Assembly: GCA_035546295.1 (NCBI GenBank)
Contig: DATKBT010000080.1
Span: 1-21,605, forward strand
Length of the DNA: 21,605 bases
Direction: 5' to 3'
From: DATKBT01 sp035546295
GTDB lineage: Bacteria; Acidobacteriota; Thermoanaerobaculia; Multivoradales; Multivoraceae
The position numbers and the translations under genes are program-made. This document shows, one piece after another, positions 6,781 through 14,461 of the stretch (positions are counted from its first letter, which is position 1; every line of letters starts with the position of its first letter). The notes under the pieces are model-generated. The model ran no database searches. It saw only the letters and a list, made by a program, of their open reading frames with translations, and was not told the DNA's origin.

Positions 6781-8532
6781 ATGTCCGAGGCGAGATCTCC
6801 GTTCGCCGGGCTCGGGCGCATCCTGGCGCTCGCCCGGCCCGAGCTCCCACGTCTGACCGTCGCGACGATCGCGCTCCTCATCAGCTCCGGGATGGCGCTG
6901 GCCTTTCCGCAGGCGATCCGCTTCATGGTCGACGCGCTCGCCGGCGAGCGCGCGCCGTTCTCGCTCGATCACGCCGCGCTCCTGCTGGTGCTCATCTTCC
7001 TCGTCCAGTCGGTCTTCGCCATGCTGCGGGCGTGGCTGTTCACGGTGGCGGGCGAGCGCGTGGTGACCGATCTGAGATCCCGGCTGTTCTCGGCGATCCT
7101 GCGCCAGGACATCGAGTTCTTCGACACCAGCCGCACCGGCGAGCTGACCAACCGGCTGGCCGCAGACACCGCGGTGCTCCAGAACACGGTGACCGTCAAC
7201 GTGTCGATGGCGCTGCGCCACGCGATCGGCGTCGTCGGCGGCGTCGCCATGCTGCTCTGGATGAGTCCCTCGCTGACCGGCGTGGCGATGGCGATCGTGC
7301 CGATCGGCGTGATCGGCGGCGTCCTCTACGGCCGCGTCATCCGCCGGCTCTCGAAGAAGGTCCAGGACGCGCTCGCCGCCGCCATGGTGGTCGCCGAGGA
7401 GGCGATCTCGGGGATCCGCACGGTCCGCTCGTTCGCCAACGAGGGGCACGAGATGGGGCGGTACCAGGGCGCGATCGAGAACGCCTTCGGCCTGGCGGCG
7501 CGGCGCGCGCTGTTGATCGGCGGCTTCGGCGGCTTCGCGGGGTTCGTCGGTTACGGCGCGGTCGCGCTGGTGGTGTGGTCAGGCGGCCGAATGGTGCGCG
7601 AGGACGCGATGACGCTCGGCGAGCTCACCGCCTTCCTGCTCTACACCGGCCTGGTCGCGATGTCGCTGGGCGCGCTGGCGAGCCTCTACGGCGATTTCAT
7701 GCGAGCGATCGGGGCTTCGGAGCGGGTCTTCGAGCTGCTCGACCACCGCTCCGGCCTGGAGGCCGCCGGCGGCGAGGAGGTCGGAGCGGTCGAGGGTCGG
7801 CTGCGCTTCGAGCAGGTCGAGTTCGCGTACCCGGCGCGCCCCGACGTGCCGGTGCTGCGCGGGCTCGACCTCGAGCTCGAGCCCGGCCGTGTCACGGCGC
7901 TGGTCGGGCCCTCGGGCGCCGGCAAGTCGACGGTCGCCAGCCTGATTCCGCGCTTCTACGACCCGCGCGCCGGTCGCATCACGCTCGACGGCCGCGACCT
8001 GCGCGAGCTCGAGCCGCACTCCCTGCGCCGGGTGATCGGGGCCGTGATGCAGGAGCCGGCGCTGTTCGACGGCACCATCGCCGACAACATCCGCTACGGC
8101 CGCGAGACCGCGACCGACGAGGAGGTCCGCGCAGCGGCGGCGGCCGCCAACGCGGCGATTTTCGTCGAGGAGTTCCCGGACGGTTTCGAAACGATCGTCG
8201 GCGAGCGCGGAGTCCGGCTCTCGGGCGGCCAGAAGCAGCGCATCGCGATCGCGCGCGCCGTGCTCAAGGACCCGCGCGTGCTGATCCTCGACGAGGCGAC
8301 CTCGGCGCTCGACGCCGAGAGCGAGCACCTGGTGCGCGAAGCCCTCGAGCGGCTGATGGCGGGCCGGTCGACGCTGATCATCGCCCACCGCCTGTCGACG
8401 GTGCGCAACGCCCACCGGGTGGTCGTGCTCGACGGCGGGCGGGCGGTCGAGACCGGAACCCACACCGAGCTGATGCGGCGCGGAGGACTCTATCGCCGCC
8501 TGGTCGAGCGCCAGTTCTCGGAGGCGGCGTAG
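6781..8532 (+). CDS. ABC exporter half-transporter (MsbA/BmrA-like, fused membrane and ATPase domains)
   Basis: The 583-residue protein has the full layout of a type IV ABC exporter. About six membrane helices (residues 1-310) include the coupling-helix region DIEFFDTSRTGELTNRL typical of the family. The ATPase domain carries Walker A GPSGAGKST (near 376), Q-loop VMQEPALFDGTIADNI, signature LSGGQ (near 480), Walker B VLILDEATSALD (near 500) and the switch His in IIAHRLSTV. All catalytic elements are intact, so it should work as a homodimeric efflux pump or lipid flippase in the inner membrane. The substrate cannot be read from sequence. The start at 6781 is preferred (leaderless promoter); a start at 6772 adds three residues. 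Its 3' end is directly followed by a convergent broken gene. Confidence 0.95.
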   Translation: MSEARSPFAGLGRILALARPELPRLTVATIALLISSGMALAFPQAIRFMVDALAGERAPFSLDHAALLLVLIFLVQSVFAMLRAWLFTVAGERVVTDLRSRLFSAILRQDIEFFDTSRTGELTNRLAADTAVLQNTVTVNVSMALRHAIGVVGGVAMLLWMSPSLTGVAMAIVPIGVIGGVLYGRVIRRLSKKVQDALAAAMVVAEEAISGIRTVRSFANEGHEMGRYQGAIENAFGLAARRALLIGGFGGFAGFVGYGAVALVVWSGGRMVREDAMTLGELTAFLLYTGLVAMSLGALASLYGDFMRAIGASERVFELLDHRSGLEAAGGEEVGAVEGRLRFEQVEFAYPARPDVPVLRGLDLELEPGRVTALVGPSGAGKSTVASLIPRFYDPRAGRITLDGRDLRELEPHSLRRVIGAVMQEPALFDGTIADNIRYGRETATDEEVRAAAAAANAAIFVEEFPDGFETIVGERGVRLSGGQKQRIAIARAVLKDPRVLILDEATSALDAESEHLVREALERLMAGRSTLIIAHRLSTVRNAHRVVVLDGGRAVETGTHTELMRRGGLYRRLVERQFSEAA

Positions 8533-8539
8533 CGGCGGC

Positions 8540-9228
8540 TGGGGACAGGACCTTCAGGCTGTCACCTCGCAGCACCACCGAGTAGCCGGGGGAGTCCATC
8601 AGCATCGGCGTGCCAGGGTTCGTCGGCGGCAGGACGGTCGCGACCTCGCTCTCGGCGATCTCGGCCACCGGGAGCCCGCCGGCGACGCGGTCGTCTGGCA
8701 CCAGCACGACCCAGTGGGTGTGGTAGGTCACTCCGTCGTCGTCGTAGGCGCGGTTGCGGTTCTCGTCCCACAAGGGCGTGTCGTCGAAGTCGGGATGAGC
8801 CGTGACGGCGAGGGCGACCGTTCCCTCGCCGGCCCGGAAGCCGACGTCCAGGGGCTGCAGGCTGGTGGGGAACACGTAGCCGAGAACGGGCGTGCCATCC
8901 ATCGAGCCCCGCGGCTCCGGAGCGGTGCGACCCGCGACGCCGCCACCCGGGCCTCGAAGACCAAAAGGTCGAGGTCGGCACGGTACTCCTCCACCGCGCT
9001 CTCGACGTCGAGGTCGGGACCGGCGGGCGGCGAGGCCATCTGGGGTTCGAGCTTCGCGGTCGCTTCGCTCGCGGCATGGCCTCCCGCCGCGAACAGGGTG
9101 AGGATGACGATCTTGTAGCTCCCGGTGATGAGACGCATGTCTCCCGCCACCGGCTGCTGGAGGGAGACGAGATCGATGCATGCCTTTTCGATCCGGCGGG
9201 TCTCGTCGTCGATCACGTAACGCCGCAT
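8540..9228 (-). pseudogene. Chimeric broken gene: PhoU fragment fused to a frameshifted secreted protein
   Basis: From an ATG at 9228 (preceded by AGGGGAG) the first 40 residues contain RRIEKACIDLVSLQQPVAGD and LITGSYKI. That is the end of the first PhoU helical repeat, with the first 40-50 residues of PhoU missing. At residue 41 it switches to a signal-peptide-like segment (ILTLFAAGGHAAS) of an unrelated protein. That second part runs to FEARVA and breaks by a frameshift near 8935-8940. It continues in another frame as PVLGYVFPTSLQPLDVGF, HPDFDDTPLWDENRNRAYDD and HTHWVVLVPDDR, and fades out near 8545 with no stop before it enters the antisense of the ABC gene. The HPDFDDTP...HTHWVVL block belongs to a conserved secreted family I recognise but cannot name. 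It sits under a MerR-type promoter. Confidence 0.75.
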
Positions 9229-9250
9229 GATCTCCCCTTGAGTTGCTGCT

Positions 9251-9282
9251 ACTCTAGACCCTGGACCTAACTCCAGAGTCGA
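9251..9282 (-). promoter_or_regulatory. MerR-type operator/promoter with 20-base spacer
   Basis: Read on the minus strand, TCGACT is followed by a 20-base spacer and TAGAGT. The spacer region carries the dyad ACTCTGGA-gttagg-TCCAGGGT (7 of 8 positions symmetric). An overlong 19-20 base spacer with a central dyad is the hallmark of metal-sensing MerR-family promoters, and the half-sites match the ZntR/PbrR-like ACTCTGGAGT type. It lies between the merR-like gene (start 9295) and the broken gene starting at 9228. The canonical divergent arrangement implies the minus-strand gene was the regulated target. Confidence 0.8.
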
Positions 9283-9294
9283 GCGAGGTCGTGC

Positions 9295-9693
9295 ATGGTG
9301 GCGCTGAAGATCGGCGATGTGGCAAAGGCGGCAGGTGTCGGCGTCGACACCGTTCGCTACTACGAGCGGCGAGGGCTCCTGCCCGCTGCAGCGCGCCGAG
9401 AGTCCGGATACCGCGAATTCACCGACGCCACTGTCGAGCGCATCCAGTTCGCGAAGGGCCTCCAGAGCCTCGGCTTCACGCTCGACGAGGTCGTGTCGCT
9501 CCTGAAGTCCGTCGACGCAGGCACCGCGGACTGCAAGAGCGAGAAGCACCGCTTTGAGCTCGTGCTCGCGCGCGTCGACCAGAAGATCGCAGAGTTCAAG
9601 GACGTCCGACGACGTCTCGTAAAGACGCTCACGCGCTGTGAGTCCGGCGAGTGCGTCCTCCTCGACAAACAGCGGAACCGGAGAGCGTTATGA
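9295..9693 (+). CDS. MerR-family heavy-metal-responsive regulator
   Basis: The 132-residue product has an N-terminal winged helix (KIGDVAKAAGVGVDTVRYYE, 5-24), the second helix pair with SGYREFTDATVERIQFAK, a long coiled-coil dimerisation helix, and a short metal loop at the C-terminus. Cysteines at 80, 115 and 120 (TADCKSE and RCESGECVL) are spaced much like the three metal ligands of MerR/PbrR-type sensors (82, 117, 126 in MerR), so Hg, Pb, Cd or Zn sensing is plausible. The exact metal is not decidable. The ATG at 9295 is preceded by GAGG. The stop overlaps the ATG of ynfA by four bases, indicating translational coupling. Its operator lies 13 bases upstream. Confidence 0.9.
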   Translation: MVALKIGDVAKAAGVGVDTVRYYERRGLLPAAARRESGYREFTDATVERIQFAKGLQSLGFTLDEVVSLLKSVDAGTADCKSEKHRFELVLARVDQKIAEFKDVRRRLVKTLTRCESGECVLLDKQRNRRAL

Positions 9694-10034
9694 GCGCGCT
9701 CTTGCCCTGGCTCAAGACTGCAGGGTTGTTCAGCGCCACCGCGCTCGCGGAGATCGGCGGTTGCTTCGCGGTCTATGCGTGGCTCCGAAAATCTGCGTCG
9801 CCGTGGTGGCTCGCACCTGGAGCAGTCTGCCTGGCGCTCTTCGCGTGGCTCTTGACGCTGCACCCGAGCGGCGCGGCGGGGCGCACATACGCCGCCTACG
9901 GCGGCGTCTACGTGACTGCTTCCGTGCTTTGGCTCTGGGTCGCCGAGAAGCAGACGCCCGATCGCTGGGATCTCATCGGGGCCGCACTCTGCATCGCGGG
10001 CACCGCAGTCATCACCTTCGGTCCGCGCGGCTAG
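9690..10034 (+). CDS. ynfA: YnfA/UPF0060 family small membrane protein
   Basis: The 114-residue protein has four hydrophobic helices. It carries family motifs: ATALAEIGGCFAVYAWLR near the N-terminus, LHPSGAAGRTYAAYGGVYV in the middle, and WDLIGAALCIAGTAVI at the end. The YnfA family is related to small multidrug resistance transporters and probably works as a dimer in the inner membrane; substrates are poorly defined. The start at 9690 overlaps the merR-like stop (ATGA), so the two are one transcript. This suggests a link between metal sensing and efflux here, though it may simply be hitch-hiking. Length and motifs look intact. Confidence 0.92.
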   Translation: MSALLPWLKTAGLFSATALAEIGGCFAVYAWLRKSASPWWLAPGAVCLALFAWLLTLHPSGAAGRTYAAYGGVYVTASVLWLWVAEKQTPDRWDLIGAALCIAGTAVITFGPRG

Positions 10035-10182
10035 GACTCGGTTCGGTCGGTCACAACCCCGTGAACACAGTGAAACGCCGACTCGATCCCCGCGCGTCGG
10101 CTTGACTGACGTCTCATGCGCTCGTTGTTCCAATCGGCGTTTCGTTCGTCGGCCTCCCGTCGAGCGAAAGTGCACACTCGGC

Positions 10183-10490
10183 TCAACCCGGCATCGTCCT
10201 CGATGCGCGCCCGAACGCGGCGAGGAGCGCCATCGCGACGAACACAATCGAGATCACACCAAATGGCTGCACGCCGGCGGCGAACAGACCGGTGCTCGCA
10301 AGCGCATTTCACAGCGCGAGCGCGACGCCGCCGTATCGGCGCGTCGGGGGGACGGCCGTCGTCACGCCCGCGATGGCTTGCGTTGCGCCGAAGAACGCGA
10401 CGGCCGTCGCGCTCATCCCGAGGTGCTCAAACACGTCGATGTCCGCCTGTTCGCCGACGACCTTGAACAAACCGGAGACGTCGCGCACCC
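10183..10490 (-). pseudogene. Remnant of a small membrane protein (DoxX-like), interrupted by a stop
   Basis: On the minus strand a frame reads GLFKVVGEQADIDVFEHLGM, then VAFFGATQAIAGVTTAVPPT, a TGA stop at 10311-10309, and continues in the same frame as STGLFAAGVQPFGVISIVFV to a stop at 10183. The hydrophobic-helix spacing and the PPTRRYG turn resemble DoxX-like four-helix proteins, but the match is weak. Its upstream end abuts the IS1380 transposase remnant near 10480-10490, so the gene was probably cut by that element. It has no start codon. Confidence 0.55.
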
Positions 10491-10882
10491 AGAGCGTCCA
10501 AGAATCCCTCGTCGTTCCGACGAAGCTCCAGGTCCTCGAGACACGTGCCGCCGGTCAACAGCGTGTACGCCTGCGCGAGCACATGGTCCGACTCGCTGTA
10601 CGGCAAATGCCGACGCAACACCTGCACCCCCTCGTCGATCGACTGGCGCAAGCCCGTCGCTTCGACCACCGCTTGCAGCATCCCGACACCACCGCAGCCG
10701 ATCGCCGGCGCTCGACCAGACCCCTCATAACGGACGTTGCCGCTCTCCAGTACCGGCCGCTCGCGCTGCGGATGCCAGCTCGGATCCAGCCATTCTTCGA
10801 GGGACCTTTGACGACGATCGAAGTTCGCTCTACTCTTCACCTGAAGCGCCTTTCCTGGCGGGGGTTGATCTGTTTTCGTCAA
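10480..10882 (-). pseudogene. IS1380-family transposase, N-terminal fragment
   Basis: From a TTG at 10882 (MTKTDQPPPGKALQ) the frame carries IS1380 transposase landmarks: VRYEGSGRAPAIGCGGVGML, LRRHLPYSESDHVLAQAY, TGGTCLEDLELRRNDEGFLD and ALGARR. It then loses all similarity where IPDPTTAGDF would be expected. Only about 133 of roughly 430-450 residues survive and the DDE catalytic core is absent, so it cannot transpose. The junction near 10480 joins directly to a membrane-protein remnant. Terminal inverted repeats were not recognised. Confidence 0.8.
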
Positions 10883-10996
10883 ACCGACAATACCCCGTAA
10901 GTTGAGGCGTTTCCTCGGCTTAGCCAGTCACGCCACGATCCTCTTGCGCTGGAGCTGGGGCTAGCCTTTGCGCTCTCGCCCCTCTGGAGGTGCCCG

Positions 10997-12766
10997 ATGA
11001 CCTGGGAAGTCGTGCTGGTGCTGGCGATCCTCGCCGGCGCCGTCGCGCTCTTCATCTCCGAGAAGTTCCCGATCGACTTCGTGGCGGTCCTCGTTCTCGG
11101 GACGCTGCTGGCCTTCGGGCTGGTCACGCCCGAGGAGGGGATCTCCGGCTTCAGCAACCCGGCCACGGTCACCGTGGCGGCGATGTTCGTGCTCAGCGCC
11201 GGACTGCAAAAGACCGGCGCCGCCTCCTCCGTGGGCCGCCTGCTGGTGCGCTACGGGCGCAACTATTTCGTGGCCCTGGTCGTCGTGATGGGGACGGTCG
11301 GTGTCATGTCGGCCTTCATCAACAACACCGCCGCGGTCGCCGTGTTCATCCCGCTCGTGATGATCCTCGCCAACCGGCGCAAGATCGCCGCCTCGAAGTT
11401 GCTCATCCCCCTGTCGTACGCCTCGCAGTTCGGCGGTGTCTGCACGCTCATCGGCACCTCCACGAACCTGCTGGTGAGCGCCATATCGGATCGCGCCGGC
11501 TACGGCGCCTTCAGCATGTTCGAGTTCAGCCGCCTCGGGCTGATCCTGTTCGTAGCCGGGTCGCTCTACTTCCTGATCTTCGGCCGCTGGCTGTTGCCCG
11601 AGCGCGAGGCCCAGCAGCTCAGCGCCGCCTACCAGTTGGGCGAGTACATCACCGAGCTGCGCGTCGGGGCGGGCTCACCGCTCATCGGCAAGACCGTGCA
11701 GGAGAGCGGGCTCGGAGCGGAGCACGACGTCACCGTGCTGCGGCTGCTGCATGGCGCCGAGAAGATCTGGGCGCCGCTGCGTCAGCCGATGCTCGAGGGC
11801 GACGTATTGCTCGTGCGCGGCGAGCTCCAGGAGCTGATGGGCCTGCGCGACTCGGCGAACCTGGAGCTCAATGTCGAGTTCAAGCTCCGCGACGAGACGC
11901 TCGCGTCCGGCGATCTGCGCCTCGTGCAGGCGCTGGTGGCGCCCGGCTCCAAGCTCGTCAGCCACACGCTGAAGGACCTCGACTTCCGCAATCGCTACAA
12001 GGCGCTGGTGCTCGCCATCCAGCGCCGCGGCGAGACGATCCGCGACAAGCTCAACACGGTTGAGCTCGGGCTCGGCGACGCCCTGTTGGTCCAGGCGCCC
12101 GCTGCGGAGGTCCGGCGCCTGCGCGAGGACGAGAGCTTCATCGTCCTGGACGAGATCGAAGAGCCCGGCATGCGCCGCCACAAGGTGCCAATCGTGCTCG
12201 CGGTCATCGCCGCCGTCGTCGGCCTGGCGGCGCTCAACCTCATGCCGATCCTCGTCACCGCCCTGCTCGGATGCCTGGTCCTCGTGCTGACCCGTTGCAT
12301 CGATCTGGAGGAGGCGTACGAAGCCGTCGACTGGAAGGTCATCTTCCTGCTCGCCGGCGTCCTGCCGCTCGGCATCGCGATGCAGACGACGGGGGCGGCG
12401 CCGTTCATCGCCGATGCGGCGATCGGCACGGTCGGTAATCTCGGGCCCATCGCCGTGCTGGCGGTCTTCTACCTGATGACGTCGATCCTGACCGAGTGCA
12501 TGAGCAACAACGCGGCCGCGGTGCTGCTGGCTCCCATCGCCATCTCGACGGCGCAGCAGATCGGGATCGACCCACGCCCGCTGCTGATGGCGATCACCTT
12601 CGCCGCCTCCACGGGCTTCTCCACGCCCGTCGGCTATCAGACCAACACGATGATCTACAACCCCGGGGGCTACCGCTACACGGATTTCCTGCGCACCGGC
12701 GTGCCGCTGAGCATCATCTTCTGGATCCTGTCGGTGATCTTCATCCCGCGCTTCTGGAGCTTCTGA
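10997..12766 (+). CDS. SLC13-family permease with two TrkA-C (RCK-C) domains
   Basis: The 589-residue protein has an N-terminal membrane half (about 1-205) with the SLC13/DASS signatures AAMFVLSAGLQKTG, AFINNTAAVAVFIPL and FGGVCTLIGTSTNLLVS. A cytosolic middle follows with two TrkA-C-like domains (about 218-280 and 312-385, the second LVSHTLKDLDFRNRYKALVL). A second membrane half (about 397-589) contains TECMSNNAAAVLLAPI and AASTGFSTPVGYQTNTMIY. The paired SNT/NNT motifs are the sodium/anion binding sites of this family, so transport of sulfate, dicarboxylate or a similar anion is likely; the exact substrate is unknown. The ATG at 10997 has CTGGAGGTG five bases upstream. It appears monocistronic and intact. 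Confidence 0.93.
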   Translation: MTWEVVLVLAILAGAVALFISEKFPIDFVAVLVLGTLLAFGLVTPEEGISGFSNPATVTVAAMFVLSAGLQKTGAASSVGRLLVRYGRNYFVALVVVMGTVGVMSAFINNTAAVAVFIPLVMILANRRKIAASKLLIPLSYASQFGGVCTLIGTSTNLLVSAISDRAGYGAFSMFEFSRLGLILFVAGSLYFLIFGRWLLPEREAQQLSAAYQLGEYITELRVGAGSPLIGKTVQESGLGAEHDVTVLRLLHGAEKIWAPLRQPMLEGDVLLVRGELQELMGLRDSANLELNVEFKLRDETLASGDLRLVQALVAPGSKLVSHTLKDLDFRNRYKALVLAIQRRGETIRDKLNTVELGLGDALLVQAPAAEVRRLREDESFIVLDEIEEPGMRRHKVPIVLAVIAAVVGLAALNLMPILVTALLGCLVLVLTRCIDLEEAYEAVDWKVIFLLAGVLPLGIAMQTTGAAPFIADAAIGTVGNLGPIAVLAVFYLMTSILTECMSNNAAAVLLAPIAISTAQQIGIDPRPLLMAITFAASTGFSTPVGYQTNTMIYNPGGYRYTDFLRTGVPLSIIFWILSVIFIPRFWSF

Positions 12767-12799
12767 GCGGCTGCGCCAGGCGCTCGCCTCGGCCGGCGA

Positions 12800-12985
12800 T
12801 CAGCGCCTCGACGGCAAGCGTCCCCAGCACGGCACGAAGCGGCCGGTCGCGCGCGCGTACGCCCGATACTCCTCGGACCGTCCTTTGAGCGCGCTCCGCT
12901 GCTCGTTCGTCAGGACGGCCAGGAACGGCAACGTTGCCGCAGTCCCGAACCGACCGGGACCCCACCGGGGGAGCGATCCAGGACC
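12800..12985 (-). pseudogene. Unidentified C-terminal gene fragment
   Basis: On the minus strand a frame reads LPFLAVLTNEQRSALKG, then SEEYRAYARATGRFVPCWGR, and stops at 12800. The YRAYxRxTxRFVP tail resembles the C-terminus of DUF1295/isoprenylcysteine-methyltransferase-like membrane proteins, but no transmembrane part is present upstream. It could be a degraded gene end or chance. The remainder of the 12767-13030 gap shows nothing recognisable. Confidence 0.25.
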
Positions 12986-13030
12986 GGAGACCGCTTCGTG
13001 GCGCGACTCCTCGAGACGACGATCCGACGA

Positions 13031-13447
13031 TCAGACGATCCAGCGCAGCTCGAGCTCGAATCCCTGGTAGACGGACGCCGCGCGACGGTCGCGGCTGGCG
13101 AGCGGCCTGTCGTGCTCCCGGGCCGCCGCCGCCACGAGCGCGTCGTAGATGGATGCACCAGCGATCCCTCGTTGGGCGATCTCGTTGGTCAGCTCGACCG
13201 CCGCTCCGGCCGAGAGAAAGCGCGACGCCGGGAAGTTGTGCCCGAGAATCGTCAAAACATCGCCGGCAGAACGCCGTGCCGGCCGCGGCAAGCGAGTGAG
13301 CACCGAAAACGTCTCGAACCAGGCGTGGCCGGCGAGCCCCAGGGTGAGCCCTTCGAGAGCGCTGAGGGTCTCGGCATGCTTCTCGTGACCCGTGACGACC
13401 AGGGCGACCGCGGCACTGGTGTCGACCAGCAGATCGGGCTCCCTCAC
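13031..13447 (-). CDS. vapC: VapC-like PIN-domain ribonuclease toxin
   Basis: The 138-residue product has the PIN fold pattern with all four expected acidic residues: Asp9 (LLVDTSAAVALV), Glu45 (AWFETFSVLTR), Asp102 (ASIYDALVAAAA) and Asp120 (LASRDRRA). These bind the Mg/Mn ions that cut tRNA or rRNA in VapC toxins. The start is GTG at 13447, overlapping the antitoxin stop by four bases (GTGA), the usual coupled arrangement. The length is normal and no residue is missing, so it should be active. The specific RNA target cannot be inferred. Confidence 0.92.
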   Translation of the reverse strand: MREPDLLVDTSAAVALVVTGHEKHAETLSALEGLTLGLAGHAWFETFSVLTRLPRPARRSAGDVLTILGHNFPASRFLSAGAAVELTNEIAQRGIAGASIYDALVAAAAREHDRPLASRDRRAASVYQGFELELRWIV

Positions 13448-13674
13448 CGCTGGTCGGCGAAGCGAAGTGACCTCACCACGTCGTCGTCGAGTGCCGTCTC
13501 CGCATCGATCACGAGGCGGCCCCGCCTCTTGGTCACGCCGAGCTCGCTCACCGGCTCGATGCGGATGCCGGCGCCGTCGACCACCACCTCGACTTCCCCT
13601 GCCACCAAGCCGGTCGCTTGCCGCAGGCTCTTGGGAATCACCACGCGTCCCGATTCGTCGATGGTCGTTCTCAT
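13444..13674 (-). CDS. vapB: AbrB/MazE/SpoVT-type antitoxin (VapB)
   Basis: The 76-residue protein starts MRTTIDESGRVVIPKSLRQA, the swapped-hairpin AbrB DNA-binding fold, followed by GEVEVVVDGAGIRIEP. A C-terminal tail (about 42-76) would wrap the toxin. It precedes vapC with a four-base overlap. No ribosome site is visible; TATCGT lies six bases before the ATG, so the message may be leaderless. The ATG also overlaps the stop of a truncated MarR frame by four bases, an alternative route to translation. As in other VapBC pairs it should bind its own promoter and repress the operon. Confidence 0.92.
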   Translation of the reverse strand: MRTTIDESGRVVIPKSLRQATGLVAGEVEVVVDGAGIRIEPVSELGVTKRRGRLVIDAETALDDDVVRSLRFADQR

Positions 13675-13865
13675 GCCAAGACGATACCACGATAATGGCA
13701 CTCCGCCTCCACGACTCGGCCCCCCTCGCAGGTGAGCACTTCGGCGAAGCGCTGGCGCACGCGGTCCGCGCTGCGCAGGAGCGAGATCGCGGCTTCTTGA
13801 CCGACCGACCGGAACCCGGGCAGCGGGCGCAACGCCGAATTCGTCTCTCGTCGGGGGCGAGCCAT
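13671..13865 (-). pseudogene. MarR-family regulator, N-terminal fragment running into vapB
   Basis: From the ATG at 13865 the frame gives MARPRRETNSALRPLPGF, then QEAAISLLRSADRVRQRFAE, the first helix of MarR-type regulators. After about 44 residues the similarity ends abruptly, where the family would continue toward QQYNVLRIL. It reads 20 unrelated residues and stops at 13671. The DNA-binding winged helix is absent, so it cannot function. The stop overlaps the vapB ATG by four bases, and the break lies just upstream of the vapBC module, suggesting that the toxin-antitoxin pair arrived by a recombination into this gene. Confidence 0.65.
13681..13686 (-). promoter_or_regulatory. TANNNT box six bases before vapB
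   Basis: TATCGT on the minus strand ends six bases before the vapB ATG (13674), with no Shine-Dalgarno between. The spacing equals that of the TAGAAT box in front of DUF2277. A second TTATCGT lies eleven bases further upstream. Support is spacing only. Confidence 0.35.
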
Positions 13866-13966
13866 GCGGGAATCGTACGAGGTCTGGGAGCGCTCGCCGC
13901 TCCGGTCCCGACGCTCGCGTGGGGCGACGCGCCGGATGCGCGCCGCCCCCGAGCTGGCAGCCTCGC

Positions 13967-14447
13967 TCAGGCGAGCACCTCGCGGAGGCGACCGTCGCGC
14001 GTCGCCGGCACGATCGCGGCGAGCGAGAGCCGGCCGGGGCCGAGCAGCGCGAGGCCGGCCGAGACCTCCGCCAGGGTCAGCGGATACTCGAAGCCGTTGG
14101 TGGCGGCCGAGAACCCGGTGTGCGCTGTCGCCGACGCCACGAGCATGGCGAACGAGAGCAAGGCGGCCGAGACGCGAGTGCCCAGGCCGGCCAGCAGCAG
14201 CAGCCCGCCGACGACCTCGAGCCACGCCGCGAAAGGGGGCTTGGAGCGACGGGAGCGGGATGCCGATCTGGCCGAAGTAGGCGGCGATCCCTTCGAGGCC
14301 GGGGCCACCGAAGGCGCCGAGCTTCCACGCGCCGTGGTAGACGAAGACCACCGCCAGGATGCCGCGGATGAGCCGACCATCCGATTGGACCGTGTGCGCA
14401 GCATGCCGGCCACTGGGGACCAGGAACGTCCGCAGCACCCTCATCAC
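13967..14447 (-). pseudogene. doxX: DoxX-family membrane protein with one frameshift
   Basis: The first part, from GTG 14447 or ATG 14444, reads LIRGILAVVFVYHGAWKLGA, GGPGLEGIAAYFGQIG and IPLPSLQAPF. The rest continues in a second frame as AAWLEVVGGLLLLAGLGTRV, TAHTGFSAATNGFEYPLT and AGLALLGPGRLSLAAIVPA, to a stop at 13967. The frames join near 14233 at the run CCCCCTTTCGCG (minus strand). Dropping one T restores a continuous four-helix DoxX protein of about 159 residues. So this is either a recent inactivating insertion or a homopolymer sequencing error. It follows the 132-residue membrane protein gene by 14 bases. DoxX proteins are inner-membrane proteins of poorly defined redox function. 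Confidence 0.82.
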
Positions 14448-14461
14448 TCAGGTCATGCCGT

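Noticed and set aside
10031..10312. 93-codon minus-strand frame (MKCACEH...) as a Cys-rich protein
   Set aside because: It lies over the membrane-protein remnant in a different frame and its Cys have no regular spacing.
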